Below, piece after piece: positions 26,206-33,925 of a stretch of DNA of 40,179 bases. Within the stretch, counting starts at the first letter, position 1, and each line of letters opens with the position of its first letter. Source of the DNA: Edaphobacter sp. (lineage in GTDB: Bacteria > Acidobacteriota > Terriglobia > Terriglobales > Acidobacteriaceae); the NCBI GenBank assembly GCA_025462755.1, contig JAOAPF010000005.1:1-40179 (forward strand), read 5' to 3'. Under the pieces are notes generated by a model. The model made no database searches, was not told the origin of the DNA, and was given only the letters and a program-made list of their open reading frames with translations. The position numbers were made by a program, and so were the translations under genes.

Positions 26206-27003
26206 ATGCCTCGGCCAGTCACAGTAATCTACCGCGTACTACCTACACCTGCGGCCACTGCACGGGCGGCTGCGCAGTTCTTCTCCGATGTCGCGGCGAA
26301 GGCTGCTGCGGATCGCGGCATTGCCCGTGTCGCGATCTCGGGTGGAACGACGCCGAAGTCGATGTTTGAGCTGCTGGCCGATCCTGCGGAGCCCTTTTTG
26401 AAGCAGGTGCCATGGGATCGGATCGAGCTCTATTGGGTTGACGAGCGCTGCGTGCCACCGGATCACCCCGAGTCGAACTACCGCATGACGAAGGAGGCGC
26501 TGCTCTCGAAGGTGCCGCTGCCTGCGGAGCGGGTTCACCGGATGGAGGGCGAGCTCGACCCAGAGGTCGCGGCGGCACGGTATGAGTCGGTGATTCGCAA
26601 TACCTTCAAGCTCGAAGGTGCGGAAACCCCAACCTTCGACCTCATTCTCCTCGGCATGGGAGACGATGGTCATACCGCGTCGTTGTTTCCCCATACTGAC
26701 GCGCTGAATGAGATGAGTCGCCTCGTCGTGCCGAACCATGTCCCCCAGAAGGATTCATGGCGCATTACCCTGACCTGGCTGGTCATCAATCAGGGCAGGG
26801 AGGTGGCCTTCCTGATCGAGGGCGAGGAGAAGGCGCAGGTGCTGCACGACGTCTTTCTCGGTCCCTATCAGCCGGACACCTACCCGTCGCAGATCATTCG
26901 TCCGGCGAACGGACGGCTCACGCTCTTGCTCGATCGGGCGGCAGCGGCTAAGCTTCCACCACCGAAAGATTCCGATTCCACAGGTACTTTGGAGCTCAGA
27001 TAG
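26206..27003 (+). CDS. pgl: 6-phosphogluconolactonase
   Basis: A 265-residue cytosolic lactonase of the SOL/DevB type that hydrolyses the product of Zwf. Visible signatures are AISGGTTPKSMFELL, the VDERCVPPDHPESNYRM block and LGMGDDGHTASLFPHT with the catalytic His. The ATG at 26206 is chosen. An in-frame start at 26044 would lie inside zwf and adds a non-homologous stretch. The stop codon is directly followed by the glk ATG, so translation of the two is coupled. Confidence 0.96.
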   Translation: MPRPVTVIYRVLPTPAATARAAAQFFSDVAAKAAADRGIARVAISGGTTPKSMFELLADPAEPFLKQVPWDRIELYWVDERCVPPDHPESNYRMTKEALLSKVPLPAERVHRMEGELDPEVAAARYESVIRNTFKLEGAETPTFDLILLGMGDDGHTASLFPHTDALNEMSRLVVPNHVPQKDSWRITLTWLVINQGREVAFLIEGEEKAQVLHDVFLGPYQPDTYPSQIIRPANGRLTLLLDRAAAAKLPPPKDSDSTGTLELR

Positions 27004-28038
27004 ATGATCCTCGCTGGCGATGTTGGAGGGACCAAGGTCCACCTTGAACTGTACAACTTCGCCAATGGCCGGTTGCAGCCGGTCCGCGACCAGAAGTTTC
27101 CGGCACATGAATTTGCCGGCCTCGACGACGTAGTGAACAAGTTCCTTGCCGCCGGTAGCGAGGGCAGGGATCAGATTGTCGCCGCGTGCTTCGGTTGTCC
27201 GGGCCCGGTTCGCGATGGACGGCTGAAACTGACGAACCTTCCCTGGACGTTGGACGAGCGTGATCTCGAGAGATCGCTTGGGATTCCGCACATTTTTTTA
27301 ATCAATGATCTGGAAGCGAACGGGTACGGTATCCCGGAACTCGCACCCGAGAGCATCTTTACGCTGCACAGTGGCGACCCGGACGCGAGTGGCCATGCCG
27401 GGTTGATCGCGGCAGGCACGGGGCTTGGCGAGGCGCTGCTGATCTGGGAAGGCAACCGGCACCGGCCGATTGCGTCCGAGGGCGGACACTGCGACTTCGC
27501 AGCGCGGACCAGTCGCGAGGTCGCCCTTCTCGAGTATCTCCACAACACGCTCAATGGGCGCGTGAGCTGGGAGCGCGTCGTCTCCGGTCTCGGGATCAAA
27601 AACATCTACGCTTTTCTTCGCGACGTCGAAAAGATTAACGAACCCGGGTGGCTCCATGACCGCATGCTGGCGGAGGACCCCAACGCCGTTATCGGCCAGT
27701 GCGCCGAAGACGGGTCGAGTTCGCTTTGTTTTGAAACGATGAAGGTCTTCTGCGGGGCGTATGGGGCCGAGGCGGGAAACATCGCGCTGAAGGTGATAGC
27801 TACAGGCGGCATCTACCTCGGCGGCGGGATCGCTCCTAAAATCCTGAAGACGCTGAAGAACGGCATGTTCCTTCAGGCGTTTCTGGATAAGGGACGGCTG
27901 TCTCCTCTACTTCAGTCGATTCCCGTTCGCGTGATCCTCGATGACACCTGCGCGCTATTGGGAGCGGCTGCCTACGCCGAGGCACGGGCATCGGAGATCT
28001 CCGGCTATTCCGAACGCGCTGAGTCGATCCAGGGCTGA
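27004..28038 (+). CDS. glk: Glucokinase
   Basis: A 344-residue ATP-dependent glucokinase of the bacterial Glk family (not a ROK repressor, as no DNA-binding N-terminus is present). Motifs are the phosphate loop LAGDVGGTKVHLELY at the N-terminus, INDLEANGYG with the catalytic Asp, AAGTGLGEALL and SEGGHCDFAAR. The C-terminal ATP-binding region has GGIYLGGGIAPKIL. The start abuts the pgl stop, with GGAG 9 nt upstream inside pgl. Placed with the GH15 gene and zwf, it provides the phosphorylation step between free glucose and the oxidative pentose-phosphate route. Confidence 0.96.
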   Translation: MILAGDVGGTKVHLELYNFANGRLQPVRDQKFPAHEFAGLDDVVNKFLAAGSEGRDQIVAACFGCPGPVRDGRLKLTNLPWTLDERDLERSLGIPHIFLINDLEANGYGIPELAPESIFTLHSGDPDASGHAGLIAAGTGLGEALLIWEGNRHRPIASEGGHCDFAARTSREVALLEYLHNTLNGRVSWERVVSGLGIKNIYAFLRDVEKINEPGWLHDRMLAEDPNAVIGQCAEDGSSSLCFETMKVFCGAYGAEAGNIALKVIATGGIYLGGGIAPKILKTLKNGMFLQAFLDKGRLSPLLQSIPVRVILDDTCALLGAAAYAEARASEISGYSERAESIQG

Positions 28039-28153
28039 TTGTTCCAACGCGTCTGCGGCAAACAACAGGGGCATGCCTTCCTGGAAGGGCTTAGTCTCAA
28101 GCCGTTATACTTGTCCGAGCCACGTGCCTTCGAAATCCATCCCGTCTCCTCCG

Positions 28154-28921
28154 ATGTCATCTGCCGGAAATGCTCATGCCTCTTCTTCCGGGAGAGCAGC
28201 GCCGCCATCTCGCGGGGTCGATCTGTCCCACCGCGCGGAGCTGGTCGAGATGATGGATCAGCCGTGCAGCTATGAAGAGCTGCGAGGGTGCCTGCATGAC
28301 ATTGCAAGAGTCAATCATCTTACATTCGCCTATCGACCTACCATTTCGTGGATGGAAGAGTTGGTAGCGGTTCATCCGTCGCCGGAGCCGTTGCGCGTCG
28401 TGGATGTGGGCTGCGGCGATGGCGATATGCTGCGGCGAATCGATGCGTGGGCCGCGAAGCGCGGAGTTCCGGTTGCGCTGACCGGCATCGACCTGAACCC
28501 GTACGCCATTCGCGCTGCAAGAGAGGCGACGCGGCAGGCGCAGCGGATCGACTGGATTGTGGGCGACGCACTCTCGAATGCTGCGATGGGAGACATCGAC
28601 GTGGTGATCTGTTCCCTGCTGACCCATCACCTCACCGATCCGCAGATTGTGCAGTTTCTACAATGGACGGAGCGGACGACGCGACGCGGCTGGTTCGTTA
28701 ACGATCTCCATCGCAAGCCGGTGCCGTATTACCTCTTTCGCCTATGGGCGCGGTTCACGAACTGGCATCCGTTCGTCAAGAACGACGGGGCAGTGTCGAT
28801 CCGCCGCAGCTTCGTCGTGGAGGACTGGCAACGTCTATGCGCGGCCGCCGGACTCGAGGCGAGGACCGTCTCAATCGAGGAGTATCGTCCCGCGCGCCTA
28901 TGTGTTGGGCGGATCAAATAA
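28154..28921 (+). CDS. Class I SAM-dependent methyltransferase
   Basis: A Rossmann-type methyltransferase of about 255 residues. Motif I is VVDVGCGDGDML, the acidic second-strand motif is GIDLNP, and a post-motif region WIVGDALS/VVICSLLTHHL follows. A conserved N-terminal block (LSHRAELVEMMDQPCSYEELRG, shown here only by its ends L...G) resembles a family often found beside type III polyketide synthase genes, though none is in this window. The start is uncertain. ATG 28154 lies 115 nt after glk and lacks a clear ribosome-binding site, and ATG 28073 and GTG 28124 are alternatives. The substrate cannot be deduced. Its link to the upstream sugar genes may be only positional. Confidence 0.8.
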   Translation: MSSAGNAHASSSGRAAPPSRGVDLSHRAELVEMMDQPCSYEELRGCLHDIARVNHLTFAYRPTISWMEELVAVHPSPEPLRVVDVGCGDGDMLRRIDAWAAKRGVPVALTGIDLNPYAIRAAREATRQAQRIDWIVGDALSNAAMGDIDVVICSLLTHHLTDPQIVQFLQWTERTTRRGWFVNDLHRKPVPYYLFRLWARFTNWHPFVKNDGAVSIRRSFVVEDWQRLCAAAGLEARTVSIEEYRPARLCVGRIK

Positions 28922-28987
28922 GCAACTCGTCACAAAGCATTCACTCGCGTTCGTGCGAGCTCACTATGATTAAGCAGAGGCCCATTC

Positions 28988-31687
28988 ATGTCGTTTCGCA
29001 GGACTGTCTTTGCTCTCTCAGCCCCTCTCCTCATCACAAACTTCGCAGCCCAGGCGCAACGGCTTCCCGTCGGCGTCCGCCCGGAGCACTACAGGCTTAC
29101 GCTGACTCCTGACCTCAAGGCTGCGACGTTTAGCGGAGAGGAGACGATCGACATCATCCTCGATGCGCCGAGCAAGAAGATTACGTTGAATGCGGCAGAT
29201 CTGAAGTTCGTCTCGGTGCAGGAAACCCACTCAGAACTAATACGAGTTGTGATAAAGGGTGGAACTCAGCACGAAATTGCGGGAACCATTCCCGGCAAAC
29301 TGGTGAGACAGGATGGGTTCCCTCTACTAGATGCGACCGACGAGCAGGCCACATTTTTATTCCCGAAAGAGCTGCCGGCCGGCAAGGTCACCTTAGCGAT
29401 CCAGTACACCGGCATCCTCAACGACAAACTGCGCGGCTTTTATCTTTCGAAAACCAGGAAGCGCAACTACGCGGTGACGCAGTTCGAACCCACGGATGCA
29501 CGCCGCGCCTACCCGAGCTTCGACGAGCCGGCGCTGAAGGCGATCTACGACGTCACCCTCGTCGTAGACACTGCGGACACGGCAATCTCCAACACCAACA
29601 TCCTCGCGGACATACCCGGCCCAGTTGCCGGAAAGCACACCCTGCGCTTTGCGACCACGCCGAAGATGTCGACGTATCTCGTTGCATTTCTTGTCGGCGA
29701 CTTCAAATGCACCGAAGGAAAAGCAGATGGTGTGCCGATCCGCGCCTGCTCCACTCCGGACAAAGTGGAACTGACGAAGTTCGCTCTGGAATCAGCGAAG
29801 TATGTGCTGCACTACTACAACGACTACTTCGGAATTAAATATCCGATGCCGAAGCTCGATATGGTGGCACTGCCGGACTTCGAAGCAGGAGCGATGGAGA
29901 ACTTCGCTTGCATCACCTATCGCGAGACCGATCTGCTGGTCGATATCAAAACAGGCAGTATTCCGGAGAAGAAGCGCGTAGCGGTTGTAGTCGCGCACGA
30001 GATGGCGCACCAGTGGTTCGGCGACATGGTGACGATGCAGTGGTGGGACAACCTCTGGCTGAACGAAGGCTTTGCGACATGGATGGAGACCAAGCCGCTC
30101 GCAGAGTGGAAGCCGGAGTGGAACTACCCTCAGGACGATGCACAGGATCTCGACCAAACGCTGAACCTCGATGCACAGAAGACGACGCGAACCATTCGCG
30201 CGTTGGCGAACACTCCCGATGAGATCAACGAGATGTTCGACGGGATCGCGTATGGCAAGGCGGGCGCGGTAATCGGCATGGTCGAGCACTATATCGGCAA
30301 AGAGGCCTTCAGGCAGGGCGTGCACAATTACCTGCAGGCGCACCTGTATGGGAATGCAACGGCCGAGGACTTCTGGACTGCCCAAACGGCAAACTCTCAC
30401 CTGCCAGTCGACAAGATCATGTCGAGTTTCGTCGCCCATCCAGGAGTGCCGCTGCTGACGCTTTCAGAGCGGCAGGCGAGCGGCGTGCCGGTCTCCCAGG
30501 GCCGTTTCTACCTCTCCTCCACGGCTGCCGCACAAGTCACATCTACTGACGGAAAAAATCAGCAAGACCAGCACTGGACCGTGCCCGTCTGTTTGAAGAC
30601 CAGCGACAAGCCGATCTGCCCCATCCTGACACCCGAGGACTCGAGCATTCCGCTGCCGATGGATGTTGCCGTGCCGACGCTCTACGCCAACGCCGGCGGC
30701 AAGGGGTACTACCGAACCCTGTACACGCCGAACCAGTACAACGAGATCGTCGCCAAAGCCGAAACTGTGCTGACACCGCCGGAGAGAATTGGCTTGCTGG
30801 GGGATCGCTGGGCGCTCGTCCGCTCGGGGCAGGCAACAGTCGGCGGATACCTCGATCTTGTTCTCGCGCTGAAGCAGGACCCCAACGCCGCCGTGCTCGA
30901 CCTCGTCCATCGCCAGCTCGAGAGGGTCGACTCCGACATCGCCACAGACGAGGATCGCGACGAGTTTGCAGCAGTGGTGCGGCATCAATTCGGCCCGGTT
31001 TATGCTGCGCTAGGACGTCCTGTGAAGGGAGAGCCGTTCGACCGCCAGCAGCTTCGCGGCACTCTGTTCGAGATGCTTGGAGCGGCGCAGGATCCCGCCG
31101 TGCTCGCCCAGGCCCACCAGCTCACAACGCGGGTCTTCGCCGTCGACAACAAAAAGGACAAGACGCTGGATGCGACGCTCTCGGATTCGGCGGTGCTGGT
31201 GAGCGCAAGCAACGGGGACGCTGCACTCTACGGCAAATTGCTCGCCGTCAGCAGAAATTCCGGCGATCCCGGCGAGAAGACGGATGCGCTACGCACATTG
31301 GGGCGATTCCGCGATCCCGAGCTGGTCAAGCGCACGCTCGACTACCTCGTCTCAGGCGAGGTGAGGAACCAGGACACCTGGATCGTGCTGATTGCGCTGC
31401 TGCGGGACCGCGCGACACGGGACCAGACTTGGGACTACATCCAAAAAAACTGGGACAAGGTTCATGCGCAGTTGACAGTTTCGTCAGGCGCAGAGATCGT
31501 CAGGGCAACGGGAAACTTCTGCACCGTGCGGCGACGCGACGAAGTGATCAGCTTTTTCGCGACGCACAAGATCGGAGCCGCGGAACGCACTCTTGCCAAG
31601 GCTGTTGACAGCATCGACGACTGTATTCAGCTGCGCTCCAGCCAGGAGCCTGATTTACACACATGGCTGCAGGCGCAACCGAAATAG
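28988..31687 (+). CDS. M1 family metallopeptidase (aminopeptidase N-like), exported
   Basis: An 899-residue zinc aminopeptidase. Residues 1-23 form a signal peptide (basic start, hydrophobic core, cleavage after AQA), so it acts in the periplasm or outside. The exopeptidase motif GAMENF is present. The zinc site is His337-Glu338-x-x-His341 with Glu360 (HEMAHQWFGD ... NEGFA). The N-terminal beta-saddle domain and C-terminal helical ERAP1-like domain match the family's usual 850-900 residues. AGAGG lies 7 nt before the ATG. It would supply amino acids from peptides. No obvious operon partner exists, and the 67-bp gap before it contains a short CTCGC/GCGAG inverted repeat. Confidence 0.94.
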   Translation: MSFRRTVFALSAPLLITNFAAQAQRLPVGVRPEHYRLTLTPDLKAATFSGEETIDIILDAPSKKITLNAADLKFVSVQETHSELIRVVIKGGTQHEIAGTIPGKLVRQDGFPLLDATDEQATFLFPKELPAGKVTLAIQYTGILNDKLRGFYLSKTRKRNYAVTQFEPTDARRAYPSFDEPALKAIYDVTLVVDTADTAISNTNILADIPGPVAGKHTLRFATTPKMSTYLVAFLVGDFKCTEGKADGVPIRACSTPDKVELTKFALESAKYVLHYYNDYFGIKYPMPKLDMVALPDFEAGAMENFACITYRETDLLVDIKTGSIPEKKRVAVVVAHEMAHQWFGDMVTMQWWDNLWLNEGFATWMETKPLAEWKPEWNYPQDDAQDLDQTLNLDAQKTTRTIRALANTPDEINEMFDGIAYGKAGAVIGMVEHYIGKEAFRQGVHNYLQAHLYGNATAEDFWTAQTANSHLPVDKIMSSFVAHPGVPLLTLSERQASGVPVSQGRFYLSSTAAAQVTSTDGKNQQDQHWTVPVCLKTSDKPICPILTPEDSSIPLPMDVAVPTLYANAGGKGYYRTLYTPNQYNEIVAKAETVLTPPERIGLLGDRWALVRSGQATVGGYLDLVLALKQDPNAAVLDLVHRQLERVDSDIATDEDRDEFAAVVRHQFGPVYAALGRPVKGEPFDRQQLRGTLFEMLGAAQDPAVLAQAHQLTTRVFAVDNKKDKTLDATLSDSAVLVSASNGDAALYGKLLAVSRNSGDPGEKTDALRTLGRFRDPELVKRTLDYLVSGEVRNQDTWIVLIALLRDRATRDQTWDYIQKNWDKVHAQLTVSSGAEIVRATGNFCTVRRRDEVISFFATHKIGAAERTLAKAVDSIDDCIQLRSSQEPDLHTWLQAQPK

Positions 31688-31967
31688 TTCCTTAACGTAA
31701 GTTACGGCCGCTGAAGACTTTGTTTTGGCATTCTCTGCGTTTGGTCCGGCCATGTGGTCAGGAGTGCCTCGACTACTCTCGCAATCATCAACCAGGCGAC
31801 GCGCAAGTCGGCGAAGTACCACGGAAGGCACCCCGAGAGAGCGAAGGGCCACTCTTTCCGAGAAGAACATTAAAATCTTAATTCATACACAAAAGTGTTA
31901 TGCAGTCAGGGTCATTCTGCGTTGACATTCAACTTTCGTGACGGTACCTTCCCAATTGAGGACACAA
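31688..31967. other. Intergenic region with the PExPT gene promoter
   Basis: This 280-bp stretch follows the M1 peptidase and contains no supportable gene. Its right end becomes AT-rich and carries the promoter candidate described separately. No terminator for the peptidase was recognised. Confidence 0.4.
31922..31950 (+). promoter_or_regulatory. Candidate sigma-70-type promoter of the PExPT mini-gene
   Basis: A perfect TTGACA (31922-31927) is followed after exactly 17 bp by TACCTT (31945-31950), which matches the -10 consensus at three of six positions. The ATG is 17 bp further on, with GAGGACA as the ribosome-binding site. The perfect -35 and spacing give moderate support, and the weak -10 lowers it. 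Confidence 0.45.
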
Positions 31968-32159
31968 ATGAAGAAAACTTGTCTTGTACTAGCCGGCATC
32001 GCCCTCCTCTCTTCCGTCGCCCTCCCGCTATATGGACAAGGCGGTTGCGTGAACTCCCCAGAAAATCCAACAGCTATTCTTGCTGTCGTCGGCTCCGCAG
32101 GTGCATTTTTTGTATCCGTTCGTGCTCGCGTCAAGGCTCGCCGCAGTTCGTCCAAGTAG
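31968..32159 (+). CDS. PExPT-CTERM-type mini-protein, exosortase substrate
   Basis: A 63-residue protein built almost entirely of targeting signals. Residues 1-23 are a signal peptide (MKK start, hydrophobic core, cleavage near LYG before Gln24). Residues 31-35 are PENPT, a PExPT sorting motif. Residues 36-51 are a transmembrane helix, and residues 52-59 are a basic cluster (RARVKARR). This tripartite tail is what exosortases recognise, and an exosortase gene begins 74 nt downstream. After both cleavages only about residues 24-34, with one Cys (27), would remain. The start is ATG 31968 with GAGG upstream, not the more distal in-frame codon at 31938. Confidence 0.8.
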   Translation: MKKTCLVLAGIALLSSVALPLYGQGGCVNSPENPTAILAVVGSAGAFFVSVRARVKARRSSSK

Positions 32160-32233
32160 TTCGTCCTGGCAGAAACTCCACAGAGGCTGGCTACCAATTA
32201 CTCCCCTGGTACGTCACCTGAAGCTAAATTTGT

Positions 32234-33898
32234 ATGCCAACTTTTCCGGCTGCCGCTGAAGTCAGCCCCCTCCCTCGTGCTGGAGCGGCTGGACTCAACG
32301 TGCCCCGTTCTGCAGTATTAGCGGTGCTCCTCGCCGTCCTCGGTCTTTCCACCATCTGGTCCTCCATGCATAGCCTCTGGGCCATGTGGACCACTGACGC
32401 TCTAAAGTCCATCGGCATGTTCGTTCCGCTGGTCAGCCTCGTGCTCATCCTGCGGGTGTGGCGTTCGCTCGGCTGGGAGATGGATGGCAGTTGGTGGGGT
32501 TTGGCCATCTTGGTCGCGACGGCAGTCGTCGTGCAGATGCGCGACCGATCGATCCTCATCCTGGTCCTCTCGCCGCAATGGCAGATCTCTCTTCCACCGC
32601 CCCCACTTGTGGTCTTTGCCTATGGCGCGGGAGTGGTTCTGCTGTTCGGAGGAACGCGGCTCTTCCGGGCAGCACTGTTGCCCTTGATCCTGCTCTTCTT
32701 CGTCAATCCAGTTCCACACATCTTCAACACCCTGATCGATCTGCCGCTGCAGCGCGCCTCCGCCCATGTGGCACGGTCGTTTGCGATTGCGCTCGGCCAG
32801 CCGCTAAGTCCGGACCAGCTCCGTCTGATGTTTACGCCGGACTTCGGCATGTTCATCGCTCCCGGTTGTAACGGCATTCGCGGCGCGATCACGATGGGCT
32901 TTATCGCGCTGGTCGCGGGATATGTGTATCGATTCCGCTGGTACGCCCATGCCGCCGTAGTGGCTGGGGCAGTCCTGATGGGTTATGTGTTCAACTTTGC
33001 CCGGCTCTGCATCCTGGTGCTCTACTACATCGTTGCGCTGCGCATCACCTGGCTGCAAAACCGGGCGGAGATGGGCGACTACATCATCGGCGCATGCCTC
33101 TTTCTCCTTGGCACCTTCCTGCTCTTTTACGTCGTGCGAAGGTTGAGCGAGTCGCCCGGACAGATTAAGCCCCCTGCGCTGAACTTCACGGGCAGGCTCG
33201 CCCCAGCCTCCGGACCTGCTTTCTATCCCCGCTTTGCGTCCCTGCTTCTGCTGGTGCTGTTCAGCAGCTACGGCGTCGCGCGTTCTTACGCCTATACCCA
33301 CAGCGGCCCCTTCGCAGCGCAGATGAGAGCGGAACAGGACGCACCCGGACAGTTTCCCGCACGCATCGGCCGATACACCCTCTCGCGAACCTGGAACGAG
33401 AACTTCTTCACCGGTCCACTCATCTATCACTGGGCCCAATACGTGGAGGAGGGTGGAGCGTCCTCTGTCTCGATCGGAATATCGCCTGTTCTCGGTTCGC
33501 ACGACACGCTTATCTGCCACACGGCGCGCGGCGAAGACCCCCTCTGGCGCGATCAGCTGACTCTGGCCACTGCGAGCAATATTCCGGTCGATTTTTCGGG
33601 ATCGTTCTTCAACGATGGTGCAACCCAGTATCTCGAAGCGGCGACCGTATGCAGCGGCACATCCTGCGGCGAACGCTCCAGCGACGCCAGGCATATCGGC
33701 TTCCTCTACAGCAAGCCGGACACACACTCGCTGTTCACGCAGGAGCCGCAGCGCCCCATCCCCATTCTCCTGCGGGCTGAAACAATCGACACCACCCTGC
33801 CTGCTGAGTTGGCACGCCAGCAACTGATGACCACCATGCGCTCGTTTCTATCGTCCGTTGATCTGGACAGTCTCACCCAACCGTACCGTCACGAGTGA
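32234..33898 (+). CDS. xrtJ: Exosortase, probably the exosortase J type of Acidobacteria, with C-terminal periplasmic domain
   Basis: A 554-residue multi-pass membrane protein. Residues about 25-310 contain roughly eight hydrophobic helices. The exosortase nucleophile Cys212 is in APGCNGIRGA and the conserved Arg257 in NFARLCIL. At the place where the family usually has a His (His-x-x-x-Gly), Asp282 is found (GDYIIGA). One more helix (about 335-352) leads into a soluble domain (about 355-554) resembling the EpsI-type partner often fused or adjacent to exosortases. It should cleave and transfer the PENPT protein encoded just upstream. The specific xrtJ label is from memory of the acidobacterial system and is less sure than the exosortase assignment. 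Confidence 0.85.
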   Translation: MPTFPAAAEVSPLPRAGAAGLNVPRSAVLAVLLAVLGLSTIWSSMHSLWAMWTTDALKSIGMFVPLVSLVLILRVWRSLGWEMDGSWWGLAILVATAVVVQMRDRSILILVLSPQWQISLPPPPLVVFAYGAGVVLLFGGTRLFRAALLPLILLFFVNPVPHIFNTLIDLPLQRASAHVARSFAIALGQPLSPDQLRLMFTPDFGMFIAPGCNGIRGAITMGFIALVAGYVYRFRWYAHAAVVAGAVLMGYVFNFARLCILVLYYIVALRITWLQNRAEMGDYIIGACLFLLGTFLLFYVVRRLSESPGQIKPPALNFTGRLAPASGPAFYPRFASLLLLVLFSSYGVARSYAYTHSGPFAAQMRAEQDAPGQFPARIGRYTLSRTWNENFFTGPLIYHWAQYVEEGGASSVSIGISPVLGSHDTLICHTARGEDPLWRDQLTLATASNIPVDFSGSFFNDGATQYLEAATVCSGTSCGERSSDARHIGFLYSKPDTHSLFTQEPQRPIPILLRAETIDTTLPAELARQQLMTTMRSFLSSVDLDSLTQPYRHE

Positions 33899-33925
33899 TC
33901 GCGGCCCTTGGTATCCTTAGTCCTC

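Noticed and set aside
28944-28959. CTCGC/GCGAG inverted repeat before the M1 peptidase as a terminator
   Set aside because: Only 5 bp of stem and no T run follow it.
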